64,000 nucleotides of DNA, from contig OY804586.1 in NCBI GenBank assembly GCA_963680875.1, forward strand, positions 52,982,203 through 53,046,202, in the 5' to 3' direction. The notes below the pieces were generated by a model. It made no database searches and had not been told where the DNA came from. It saw only the letters and a program-made list of their open reading frames with translations. This stretch comes from Bathymodiolus brooksi (Eukaryota; Mollusca; Bivalvia; Mytilida; Modiolidae). This document shows, in pieces, positions 11,028 to 21,204 of this stretch; positions within the stretch are counted from its first letter, which is position 1; every line of letters begins with the position of its first letter. A program made the position numbers and the translations under genes.

Positions 11028-11214
11028 ATACAGCCAAACCTGCTTTAGTGACCACATCTTTTAAGCAGTAACTTGTAATATGTGACCTTAATTTTGATTT
11101 CCTTTAACAGTGGATTTCATATTAAATAAACCAATATTTAGTGACCACCTGTCTTATGTGACCATGTTTCAATGTTCCCTTATAAGGTCACATAAGAAAG
11201 GCTTGACTGTATGT
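11028..11214. mobile_element. MITE with tacagtcaag-type inverted ends
   Basis: The left end tacagccaaacctgctttag and the right end caggcttgactgta (as tttggcttg-like inverted) form terminal inverted repeats. Interior stretches are complementary: gtgaccacctgtcttatgtg and ataaggtcacataagaaagg. Relatives are at 14380, 31091 and 46994. Confidence 0.7.
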
Positions 11215-11406
11215 ACAAAATTAGGGAGGAATGTGGTCCACTGTCTTACTGACTTTATATATGACAACCTGTAAACCCCCTATCTGCTCTAATGGGGCGT
11301 ACTAGGCGGTTTAGTGGGTGAAAGCTTAAGAATCGATAACGTACAAATGCGAATATTTCAAAATAATACTTGAAACGCTATAAAGCCCAATAATTTATGT
11401 TTATGT

Positions 11407-11532
11407 ACGTCAGTGACTTGCGAAAGGTTGGTGGTTTTCTTGGGGTACTACAGTTTTTCCCCCACCAATAAAACTGACCGCCACGATATAGCTGAAATAT
11501 TGTTGAAAGAGGCATTAAACACCATAAAACCT
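11407..11532 (+). mobile_element. SINE-A 3' half
   Basis: Contains gtcagtgacttgcgaaaggt, ccaccaataaaactgaccgc and cacgatatagctgaaatatt. The head is missing. Confidence 0.85.
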
Positions 11533-11689
11533 AAACCTATATCTATGTATATTCCAACCTCGGATCCAAATAGAACTTTCCAGTATTACTTACTGTCGAG
11601 TCACCCTATTTAAATTAAAATAACAAATACTTCAAACGAATTATTTTGTTTTTAATTTGAGATTCACACATATTTTAGATATGCTATGC

Positions 11690-11885
11690 TGTAATAGATG
11701 TTACAGTCATGCTCTTATTGCCGATGTTTTGTCTGTGGCAGTGTAAGCGTTGTTTTTATTCTCTTCGTTCGGAGTCCTTTGTCCTCAATGTTGCCTGTGT
11801 CTCTGGATTGTCCATTAATGTTGCCTGTGTCTCTGGATTGTCCATTCTTCATTGCCACTTTGGTTCTCTCCAACATTTATTTATA
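11690..11885 (+). mobile_element. Retroelement 3' region, subfamily B
   Basis: Contains tcttcgttcggagtcctttg and a 30-bp direct duplication of atgttgcctgtgtctctgga, then gccactttggttctctccaa. It has no real coding frame. Confidence 0.6.
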
Positions 11886-12037
11886 AAATTTCTGAAATAT
11901 ATCGGCGAATTGTAATGAATGCATATATAAATAATATTCACATTTATCAATATTTGATTTATCTCATTATTTTGTCAATTCGCTAAAATTGAGGTTTTCT
12001 GTTTATGTCTAACTATGTAAGAAAGTAATCATTGGAA

Positions 12038-12069
12038 CCCCCCCCCCCCCCCCAAAAAAAAAAAAAAAA
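12038..12069. repeat. Poly-C/poly-A tract
   Basis: About 16 C followed by 16 A. Copy number in such runs is unreliable in an assembly. Confidence 0.9.
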
Positions 12070-12509
12070 CAATCCCGCCTCTACATATCGTTGCTTATTT
12101 ACGTATTAGTGAATGTTGGTTGCTAGACGTTCAGCAGCAAATAGTTATTGCATATTCAAGATCAGTCCGAGTTCAACAATATATAGATATTATACAAAAA
12201 TAAGCCCGGGCTGGAAAATATGGGGAAACTACTTTGACTGTCACTGGGAAAGCATGGTGAGTTGGGTAGGTTCGAACGATTTTGGCTTTGCTTTCGTAGC
12301 GACTTCAATGCGTCAACCCCCTTTTTTAAATCTACAAAAGAATTCTTTAGCGCACAGGAAGCATGGTAATATCCAAACACTGTACCCACTATGATACACG
12401 GTCAGGCTTTCTTTGTTATAACATGACCACCCACTCAGTTCAAGAGGGCAGCATCCCTAGCCACTGGGCAGTTCTGTGTGTATTTAATGTGTATGATTTG
12501 CATTAAAAC

Positions 12510-12705
12510 GATGTTCGGTTCGTCTTTACCTCCAGTTGTTTGTAGGAGGGTTCATGTCTTATTTACGTTATTTGTGTTTGTTTGCGTATAGTGGTGTCCA
12601 ACGCATATTGTGTTGTATTTTTGGTTTGTTTGTCGCTTCTTGTGTACTCTATGTTGCCAGTTTCTCTGGATTGTCCATTTTTAATTGCCCCTTCGGTATT
12701 CTCTA
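12510..12705 (+). mobile_element. Retroelement 3' region, subfamily B
   Basis: Contains tttacctccagttgtttgta, gagggttcatgtcttattta, gcgtatagtggtgtccaacg, tctctggattgtccattttt and gccccttcggtattctctat. It closely matches 17610-17815. Confidence 0.75.
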
Positions 12706-13114
12706 TGCAAACACATATATCATCATAACATATATATGCCTTTGCAGAATTTGCCTGATCTAATAATAGTATGTCTTTATTGTAATACTTATGGAGATTT
12801 CTTGGTTTACGTTGAGAATATATTAGAATAAATCTATTGATCGATTGTCACTTGACACCATGTGGACATTATTTGAGTTTGTATATGAACACTTTATTGC
12901 ATAAAGCACATACATGCTATAATAAATGACAAAAACTGACATCGAACAGAGAGAACGATATGACAAACAATATATAACCTCAATTTCCATGCTGCATTTA
13001 AATATCTACAAAGTTTAATAGTGAGATATTTACTCGATGCCTCTAATATCTTAGTTATATAGTTTGTGGCCATTTCGCCATGAACAATACTATCCAGGTA
13101 CATTTGTGGTTCAA

Positions 13115-13531
13115 ATTGACGTGACATCCTTCAGCGGAGATAGCACATTAATTGACGTCACATACTGTAGCGAAGATATCACACTAACTGACGACACATA
13201 CTGTGGCGAAGATATCACACTAACTGACGTCACATCCTGCAGAGGAGATTGCACACTAACTGACGTCACATACTGTAGAGAAGATATCACACTAACTGAC
13301 GTCACATACTGTAGCGAAGATATCACACTAACTAACGTCACATCTTGCAGAGGAGATAGTACACTAACTGACGTCACATCCTGCAGAGGAGATAGCACAC
13401 TAACTGACGTCACATACTGTAGCGAAGAGTACACTAACTGACGTCACATCCTGCAGAGGAGATAGCACACTAACTGACGTCACATATTGTAGGGAAGATA
13501 TCACACTAACTGACGTCACATCCTGCAGTTT
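13115..13531. repeat. 36-bp satellite with TGACGTCA palindrome, about 12 units
   Basis: The unit is cacactaactgacgtcacat followed by cctgcagaggagatag or actgtagcgaagatat. By my count TGACGTCA occurs nine times exactly, with three variants (tgacgtgac, tgacgacac, taacgtcac). Two unit types alternate loosely, and one unit near 13425 is shortened. TGACGTCA is the consensus full CRE site for CREB/ATF factors. The unit is 12 codons long, so both strands stay open; I do not take that as coding. Confidence 0.95.
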
Positions 13532-13758
13532 CTAATTTGAAATTAAAGGTTATTCGAACCACAGTACTACTTGTATCAAATTACAAACCTTGTTTAAAGA
13601 ATTTAATATCGTCACGATCAGTATAAATTGTATAATTGATGGATTAACATCGGACAACATGGAGAAAACTATCGCAAGTCACTGACAAACTTTATCATTT
13701 TAAGTACGTGTATCACAAACCTTCAATGTGGTATTTGTTGTCATTTTACTATTATATC

Positions 13759-13945
13759 TAGTTTTCTGTGTAGTGATTTGTAGATCATTATTCGTCCTTT
13801 TTTTTTACTTTTTCTTTTGACCTTTGTCTTTTGACCTTTGTCTCTTGACCATTGTATTATCTGTCCTTATTCGATTAATGGTATCTGAATACCACTTTGT
13901 AGTCTTCAGATACCCTTTTGGCATCTTCAGACTGTTCTTCACCTC
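13759..13945 (+). mobile_element. Retroelement 3' region, subfamily A
   Basis: Contains agttttctgtgtagtgattt, gtagatcattattcgtcctt, accattgtattatctgtcct and tttggcatcttcagactgtt. Internal ctttgtcttttgac repeats occur. Confidence 0.7.
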
Positions 13946-13991
13946 AATAATACCCTTATTAGTGTATCTTCAAAGATGTCATACTACATGC

Positions 13992-14309
13992 TCCCAAAAC
14001 TCGGCCATTCTTGCTACCCTGCAAATAACCTCGTATGCATTAGGCGTATAAATCGCACTACTTTTCACATGTTAGTTATATGAAAGTTTGATAAAGTTAT
14101 ATTTTAAACAATTTTCTATATTTCAATTAAAGTTTTAATTAGTTTTGCATGATTAGATTTTACTTAGTATGTCTTCCATATTGGATTTTCGTGGACTATA
14201 TTTTTGTGCGGCTTAACTTAACTTAACTTCCGGCAAACAATTTAAGAGAATTTCTACTATGTACGTACGAGGTTATTTGCAGGGTAGCGAGAATGGCCGA
14301 GTAGTTACG
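13992..14309. mobile_element. Foldback element with 46-bp inverted arms
   Basis: The left arm (about 13993-14038: ctcggccattcttgctaccc, tgcaaataacctcgta) is the reverse complement of the right arm (about 14262-14308: tacgaggttatttgcagggt, agcgagaatggccgag). About 220 bp of AT-rich DNA separates them. A roughly 70-bp direct duplication (ttcacctcaataataccctt) flanks the element at 13917-13985 and 14317-14385. Confidence 0.75.
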
Positions 14310-14379
14310 ATTGCCCTTAGATATCTTCAGACTTTTCTTTACCTCAATAATACCTTATTAGTGTATCTTCAAAATGTCA

Positions 14380-14560
14380 TACAGTCAAGCCTGTCTTATG
14401 CGACCTTCCAAGTGAACAGTGAAATATGGTCACATAAGACAGGTGGTCGCTTAATATAGGTTTAGTTGATATAAAATGCACTGTGAAGAAAATAAAATTA
14501 AAATAAAGTCACATAATACAAGTTATTGCTTAATTAAGGTGGTCATTAAACTAGGTGTCT
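14380..14560. mobile_element. MITE with tacagtcaag end
   Basis: Left end tacagtcaagcctgtcttat, then complementary segments ggtcacataagacaggtggt and gtcacataatacaagttatt. The right end is decayed. Confidence 0.6.
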
Positions 14561-14819
14561 CTATTATATGCCCAAAATAAGACAATTTACCGTCAGTTGT
14601 CATGGATATTTGTTCGTTTATTAAATGTTTCCCGGACTATTGTCAGTATATCAACTAGTTTGTTATGATTGAATCAGTCAATAAATCTTTTAAGCTCATA
14701 TATCTCAGGGAATGATCTGATTGCATTTAAGATGGCATGAATTCCAATTAACCAAACGTTTGGTATTGGCAGTATATCTCTTGTTAGTATCAATTTATGT
14801 ATTATGTGTATTAGTAAGA

Positions 14820-16030
14820 AAGGATATGGATGTAAATGAACATGAGAGACTATTCAGATTGACTCTTAAGCACAAATACATTTGTATATTGATGTAAATG
14901 AATACAGGAGAATGTTCAGTTTGACGTTTAAACACAAATTTATGAATGTAAATGAACATGAGAGATGACGCTTAAACACTAATATATAGATGTTACTGAA
15001 CATGAGGGAGGCCACTTAAACACTAATATATAGATGTTACTGAGCATGAGGGAGGCCACTTAAACACTAATATATAGATGTTACTGAACATGAGGGAGGC
15101 CACTTAAACACTGATATATAGATGTTACTGAGCATGAGGGAGGCACCTTAAACACTAATATATAGATGTTACTGAACATGAGGGAGGCCACTTAGACACT
15201 AATATATAGATGTTACTGAGCATGAGGGAGGCCACTTAAACACTAATATATAGATGTTACTGAGCATGAGGGAGGCCACTTAAACACTAATATATAGATG
15301 TTACTGAGCATGAGGGAGGCCACTTAAACACTAATATATAGATGTAACTGAACATGAGAGAGGCCACTTAAACACACATATATAGATGTAACTGAACATG
15401 AGAGAGGCCACTTAAACACTAATATATAGATGTAACTGAACATGAGAGAGGCCACTTAAACACTAATATATAGATGTAACTGAACATGAGAGAGGCCACT
15501 TAAACACTAATATATAGATGTAACTGAACATGAGAGAGGCCACTTAAACACTAATATATAGATGTTACTGAGCATGAGAGAGGCCACTTAAACACACATA
15601 TATGGATGTAAATGAACATGAGAGATGACGCTTAAACACTAATATATAGATGTTACTGAACATGAGAGAGGCCACTTAAACACTAATATATAGATGTTAC
15701 TGAGCATGAGGGAGGCCACTTAAACACACATATATGGATGTAAATGAACATGAGAGATAACGGTCTAAAACAAATATATGGATGTATATGAATATGAGAG
15801 ATTTGTCAGTTTGAATCTTAAGCACAAATATATCGATGTAAATGAACATTAAAGATGACGCTTAAACAAAAATATATAGATGTAGCTGAACATGAGAGAT
15901 GACGTTTAAGCACAAATATACAATGTTTGGAAGGAAAAGAATATGAGAGACTATTCGGTTTGATGCTTAAGCACAAATATATAGATGTAAATGAACATGA
16001 GAGACTTCAATTTGACACTTGGACACAAAT
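14820..16030. repeat. 44-bp satellite array, about 25 units
   Basis: The unit is cacttaaacactaatatata followed by gatgttactgagcatgaggg aggc. The core (about 14990-15740) is very regular. The edges are diverged, with variants such as gatgtaaatgaacatgagag and gacgcttaaacac. Blocks of gttactgag and gtaactgaac units are grouped, pointing to recent local amplification. Confidence 0.95.
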
Positions 16031-16254
16031 TAAAGTAAAGGAACAACGCCTATGTTGCTTCTCTATATTTCACAGTCACAGAGGGGTTGTCAACAATGAG
16101 CATTTTTCACACCCTGAAATGAGCTGTTGAGTGATACTACTCACTTTTGTCAGTAAACGGTACAGTCGGTGTTTCGACAGTGATACGGTTGATCCGATAA
16201 TATTTTTGAAATTGGCAGTCTCTAGTCTAAATAATGTTATTATTATAAAAATTA

Positions 16255-16440
16255 AGCTTCATTTCCTGCAGGCATATGTATCCTTAGCCTATTATTGCTA
16301 CCCCGCTTCGGTCTTTTTGGTTTCTTGCTCCTAAGTACTTTTCAATTATTTGGCTTCCCAATCTTCTGGCTTTGAGCGTACCTGATGATGGTTACTTCAG
16401 TCACGTGACGTGCCTACTAAACTAGACATCTACGTGTTTA
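16255..16440 (+). mobile_element. Element P fragment
   Basis: Contains ttcatttcctgcaggcatat, ggtttcttgctcctaagtac, tggcttcccaatcttctggc, tttgagcgtacctgatgatg and tagacatctacgtgttta in the usual order. Confidence 0.75.
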
Positions 16441-16459
16441 TATACAGTAAAACGTGGCT

Positions 16460-16690
16460 ATACCGAAATAGTACGAGAACAAGAAGAAAATTTTCGCGTA
16501 GCGAAATTGTGCGGAAGAAAAAGAAAACATTTTATTATATAATATCTTTCCGCGTAACGAAATAGTGCGAGAGAAAGATGAAAATGTTTATTATATAATA
16601 TCTTTCCGCATAACGAAATAGTGCCAGAGAAAGAAGAAAACATTTATTATATAATATCTTCCCACGTAACGAAATAGTCCGAGAGAGAGT
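16460..16690. repeat. About 57-bp tandem repeat, four units
   Basis: The unit contains tttccgcgtaacgaaatagt, gcgagagaaagaagaaaaca and tttattatataatatc. It starts in a short MITE-like end (tacagtaaaacgtggctata). Confidence 0.9.
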
Positions 16691-17100
16691 AAAAAAAGGT
16701 GGTTTGTATCGATAATGGAGAACTGTAAATTATTTTTATTTCTTATTTTGTTTAATGGGATCAATATATTATTAATGATTGATAGGTGTTCGGAATATTA
16801 TATAGCATGTCAAGCTTCGCTTTCTATGCGATATCACGTTTGTGAATTCCAACTTTCCCAACACTAATTCACTAATGGTGTAAATGTTTTATATGTCATA
16901 AAGCATCCTCATGTTACAATGTATTCTGCCGTATACATTGTCGTGTATAATTAAACCCTAGATGATTTCTTCATTCATGAATCCTTGATGGGGAAATTGT
17001 TATTTAATAGAGTACAGAAATACCCATCTCTATTTTGTATTCATAATTAAATAATTTTTGTTGACATACTGACATTTTTTTAAACACAATTAATATTTTA
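16691..17100. other. Intervening AT-rich DNA
   Basis: No coding, repeat or mobile-element signal recognised. Confidence 0.4.
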
Positions 17101-17492
17101 TATCGTTAATAACTTAATTATCAATAATTTCGTGATGTGACGTCATCATAACGTCATATTAGAAAACAAGATAATACTACGTGCGTCCTTGACAACGCTT
17201 AGCGATTAGCGATAACTGGAATCATACCATGCGCTTACGTGATATGAAATATATCGGTTTTAAACATCAAAGGGAAAATAAACAAAATAGCGATCAATAA
17301 AGAATTAAATTAAAACCAATATATTTCATATCACGTAAGCGCTGAGATGATTCCAATTATCGCTAATCGCTAAGCGTTGTCAAGGACGCACGTAATAATA
17401 ATATCGCTGTTTTCTATTATGACGTTATAATGACGTCACATTACCAAATCCTTGATAAACATACTATCATAGCGATAAAATAATTAACGATG
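17101..17492. mobile_element. Large foldback element, arms about 165 bp
   Basis: The left arm (17101-17265) passes tgatgtgacgtcatcataac, gtgcgtccttgacaacgctt, agcgattagcgataactgga and gcttacgtgatatgaaatat. The right arm (17325-17492) is its diverged reverse complement. The loop is about 60 AT-rich bases. Both outer ends include a cgttaat motif. No coding sequence. Confidence 0.85.
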
Positions 17493-17609
17493 TTTTTTTG
17501 TAAACTCGAGGACGTTTCTCAGTCATCTCATTTTAAAAAACATCGTTAATCACTTAATATGTTATTCCAATTTAATGCATCTAATTACCTCTTTATAATC
17601 TTCAAACCT

Positions 17610-17815
17610 TTCTTCTCCTTACCTCTAGTTGTTTGTAGGAGGGCTCATGTCTTATTTACGTTATTTGTGTTTGTTTGCGTATAATGGTGTCTAATACATA
17701 TTGTGTTGTGTTTTTGTTATGATTTTCGTCGTCTATTGTCCCCTATGTTGTCAGTTTCTCTGGATTGTCCATTTTTGATTGCCCCTTCGGTGTTCTCTAA
17801 CGTTTATTTACAAAT
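17610..17815 (+). mobile_element. Retroelement 3' region, subfamily B
   Basis: Contains ccttacctctagttgtttgt, gcgtataatggtgtctaata, ggattgtccatttttgattg and ccccttcggtgttctctaac. Its end directly precedes a SINE-B head. Confidence 0.75.
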
Positions 17816-17821
17816 GTACAA

Positions 17822-18170
17822 CCGCAGTTGTTGTGTAATGGCTAGGATGCTCGTCTGAGTGTGGTAGATCCTGGGTTCAAACTCGGTCCAGTCGCACCAA
17901 AGATAATGAAATTGGTATTAGCTGCCTGTCCGCTAATCACGCAGCATAAAGGAGTAAGAACAAACACGGGTTGAATCGGAATCAGGATAATGTGTCTGAG
18001 TCGGGTACCATGTCTACCTGTGGACTGTTGTTTTAGTGATGAAAATCCAATTAAAAAGCGTGTTGGTCAAGTTCAAAGTGGACATCATCTCAACGAAATG
18101 TAACTTCTCACCATGATATAGGTGAGAGAAATGCTGACTTGCTGCCAAACAACAATCACTCGCTCACTCC
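17822..18170 (+). mobile_element. SINE-B, full length
   Basis: Head gttgttgtgtaatggctagg (A box) and cctgggttcaaactcggtcc (B box); body taatcacgcagcataaagga, caggataatgtgtctgagtc and aagcgtgttggtcaagttca; tail caaacaacaatcactcgctc. More diverged than the copy at 63632. Confidence 0.85.
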
Positions 18171-18204
18171 TAATTTACATTTCTCAAATAATGTAATTTA
18201 TTCA

Positions 18205-18390
18205 AGCTAAGGTCAATCTCCCTCGCCCATAGGTGACCTTTGCCGAGTTTGACTATCTTGTTTAGGCGATGTGGTGTTCTTGCTCCCAATGACGTTTTTT
18301 TTTATTATTTGGCTTCCAATATATCAACTATATGAACGTACTTGATGGGTATTACATATATTTTATACTCATATAAATATCTTGAATTTG
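18205..18390 (+). mobile_element. Element P fragment, left part of split copy
   Basis: Contains gcccataggtgacctttgcc, gactatcttgtttaggcgat, gttcttgctcccaatgacgt and tatttggcttccaat. The expected right part resumes at about 18800 (aactcgtcatgcgcactaaa), so about 400 bp appear inserted between. Confidence 0.65.
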
Positions 18391-18690
18391 ATTTGATAAA
18401 ACACTCACGTGATATTTATCCATTCGTTGGGTCAACTGCTAATCGTAAGGTCTCATAGTAAGGTCCACCGCTCGCGAGGAAATCCCAAGGACATTCCCAC
18501 GTGAGCCTCACGTATTTCCAATTATTGTTACTTCCCTTGATTCAACAGACAACAAACATGGCGCCCAGCGACAGATTCGTCGCTGTAGGCGAAGAAGAAA
18601 TTATATATATCATATCGAATATTTCCGCTAAGCCGCAGGTATTCTATTACTTGGTGTCTGATGGAAAAATATTCGATATAATATACCAAT

Positions 18691-18777
18691 TATCACCTTT
18701 GTTGGAGTGTGACCCGACGGTTTGTCTCCCCTCGAAAAGTTAGGTCACCATCGGGTCACACTCCAAAAAGGGTGATA
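18691..18777. repeat. Inverted repeat inside split element P
   Basis: Left arm tatcacctttgttggagtgt and gacccgacgg (18691-18720) pairs with ccatcgggtcacactccaaa (18748-18777). A second inverted pair, atatcgaatattt and aaatattcgatat, lies just upstream (about 18612-18681). A poly-C run follows at about 18790. Confidence 0.75.
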
Positions 18778-18969
18778 AATGTATAGTACCCCCCCCCCCC
18801 CCGGAACTCGTCATGCGCACTAAATAAGATACATGTATCTACATTTTTAACAATATTTTCTTAATGGTTCAATGTCCCAATGCATGTTAAAATAACTCTT
18901 ATAGAAGCCTTAAATGTAATAAGTCGCTAAAGCTTACTTCTGAAACTATAACTCACCATGTATGGGCAT

Positions 18970-19120
18970 ATAGAACTAGTTTTACCCCGGTACCGTTGCC
19001 TGTGCCACGCCAAGAAAGTGAGCCGTCGCGTATTTGTGTGTTAGAGGTATCGATTTTGCCCTTTTCTACGATTTTCCTATTGAATTTTGAAATGGTTCCG
19101 ACAGTGTGGTATTTGTTTTT
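18970..19120 (-). mobile_element. Dispersed repeat R4, inverted
   Basis: On the minus strand: taccacactgtcggaaccat, caaaattcaataggaaaatc, cgatacctctaacacacaaa and ggctcactttcttggcgtgg. Confidence 0.6.
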
Positions 19121-19439
19121 AAAACATTTTTCATTTTATTATAGAATGTAAAATATAGTTGTGTTTAATTAGAAATCAGCCATTAAATCAAATGGATATC
19201 AAAGCTAAACCACGGCTTCAACAAGATACGATAACAAATCATCATCGACATACATAAGTACTACTTGAATAACAGAATAATTTTTAAAGGAAGCCATACA
19301 TTTAATTACAATCTGATGTAACTAAGAATGTAAAAACACTTCAATTCCTGATTTTTAATAGACATCGCTTTATTTGATTATTAAAAGAGCACTATACTGA
19401 TTAATAATTTATGCATATTGTGGTGTCCTACATGACTTG

Positions 19440-19740
19440 TTTATACGAGTTTCATGGTGAGTGTCTTATAAGAAGCAGAAACTGCTTACCTTTCACGAGC
19501 ACCTGGTTTTTTCTTTAGGTGGGGGTTCGAGTTGCTCATCAATTTAGTTGTCTTTGTTATGGTTTTCTTTCTTTCTTTCTTTTTTGTCTTCATCCTGTGT
19601 TTTGTGTGTCCATTATTGCCACTATCTCTAGATTATCTCTTTTTTTGTCTTCATCCTGTGTCTTGTGTGTCCATTATTGCCACTATCTCTAGTTTATCCA
19701 TTTTTGATTATCCATTCGGTTTTCTATAACGTTTATTTAT
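19440..19740 (+). mobile_element. Retroelement 3' region, subfamily B, with internal duplication
   Basis: Contains cacgagcacctggttttttc, gtgggggttcgagttgctca and two copies of tgtcttcatcctgtg..ttgccactatctctag. Ends gattatccattcggttttct. Confidence 0.7.
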
Positions 19741-20155
19741 CCTGAAAGGGGTTATATAAGGTTCTATATCGGATATTGCGCATATAATTAGATGTTTATA
19801 ATTTTGTTTTGTTTTATTTTTCTTCCAATTTTAGCGTAGTCTTGTCATTAATTGATTGTTTTTAAGAGCTTTCTCAAAGTCTAGAGTTGATTGGCCACAA
19901 ACTGAGTATGAATAACCAGATAAGGCTCTAGTTTCTCTTTCCAATACTCTATTGTACTGTAAGCCTTCATAATATATCTCTTTAGTTACACTAAATAATA
20001 TTGTGTTCTATAAACCAGTCATTAAAATACAATAATACAGACCACGTTTGAGGTCTTTAACATAATCTCCACCTTTTCATTGTGTTAACAACAAACTCAG
20101 TAAGTAAATGTCCTCAGTCATTTTACGACATGGTAGGATTTTTTCTTTGTTACTT
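19741..20155. other. Intervening AT-rich DNA
   Basis: No gene or recognisable repeat. Confidence 0.4.
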
Positions 20156-20157
20156 AA

Positions 20158-20242
20158 TGATCTGACGTCATTTATTGATTTGACGTCATTCATTGATCTG
20201 ACGTAATTTTGGCGTCATTTTTTGATCAGACGTCATTTATTT
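20158..20242. repeat. About 20-bp tandem repeat with TGACGTCA
   Basis: Five short units: tgatctgacgtcatttattg, atttgacgtcattcattg, atctgacgtaattttggc, gtcattttttg and atcagacgtcattta. It repeats the ACGTCA core seen in two other arrays. Confidence 0.85.
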
Positions 20243-20589
20243 TTTTACATATGTATTGTCCTAATAACACAACAATGCCATGAGACAATAACATGCAAGG
20301 TCTTCTTCTAATTTACTTCGCGCTAACATGTATTCTATGTTATCAGTGTCGAGAAAAAAACGCACAAACTATGAATAACGAATAAACAATTGTTTACATT
20401 TGCGTGACAAATAAGCAACAACACTATTTAAACTTGCAAAAACAGATCAATATTTTTTTCGCTACAGATAGATCTTTTGTACTTTGCACAGTGTTTTGTA
20501 GTAGCGTCTAACGAATATCAAACTGTTAGTAGTGGTCATCGGTGATGTATTGGCTAGCGTGCTCCTATCTAGAAAATCTAGATTCAAAA

Positions 20590-20835
20590 TGATCAATCAT
20601 GTAATTATCATTAGAAGAGTCTGAAGATACCAAAATAGTAATCATTATCCGTAAATCGAAGAACAGACAACACAACGGACAAAAATAAAGGGACAAAAAG
20701 TACAAACAACGATCTACAAAACATTTCACATAAAACAAAAGATCAAAACATACCAGACACCATTTTGTTGATCGGTACTTGACATAGTAGATAATAAGGG
20801 TAATAACAAAATTACCGAACACCGAGCAATCTTCC
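20590..20835 (-). mobile_element. Retroelement 3' region, subfamily A
   Basis: On the minus strand: gttttgtagatcgttgtttg, gttgtgttgtctgttcttcg, atttacggataatgattact and ttggtatcttcagactcttc. Upstream on that strand is ttcggtaattttgttattac, also near 1875. Confidence 0.75.
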
Positions 20836-21028
20836 AAAGAATAACTTAGAGAAGCAGATGTGTTTCGATGCTTCTGTCATATATAGTGTCACTTGTTTAT
20901 TGCAATATTGTGTTCATTGTCATCAAAGTAAGCTTACAAATTATTTGATTTGATATAATATAACTGGTAAAATGAACTATATGAAGTTATACTAATAAGG
21001 GTTGTGGTAGCCTATTGGAATTTTGTAA

Positions 21029-21203
21029 TCTACGTCACATTAATATCCAGGCCATTTGATATCTACGTCACTTTCATATCTACGTCACTATGATATCTAC
21101 GTCACTTTCATATCTACGTCACTATGATATCTACGTCACTTTCATATCTACTTCGCTTTGATATCTAAGTTTCATATCTGCGTCATTTTCATATCTTCGT
21201 TTT
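21029..21203. repeat. 17-bp tandem repeat (atatctacgtcactttc)
   Basis: About ten units of atatctacgtcactttc / atatctacgtcactatg, degrading to the right. It runs directly into the 74-bp array. The string gatatctacg also ends element P copies, so the arrays may share an origin. Confidence 0.9.
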
Positions 21204-21204
21204 C

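Noticed and set aside
13064..13441. Frames of 125 (+) and 107 (-) codons with TDVTSC repeats
   Set aside because: Twelve-codon satellite unit, open on both strands; no start context or homology.
17822..17890. tRNA gene
   Set aside because: The A and B boxes belong to a SINE head; the cloverleaf is not complete and the SINE body follows directly.
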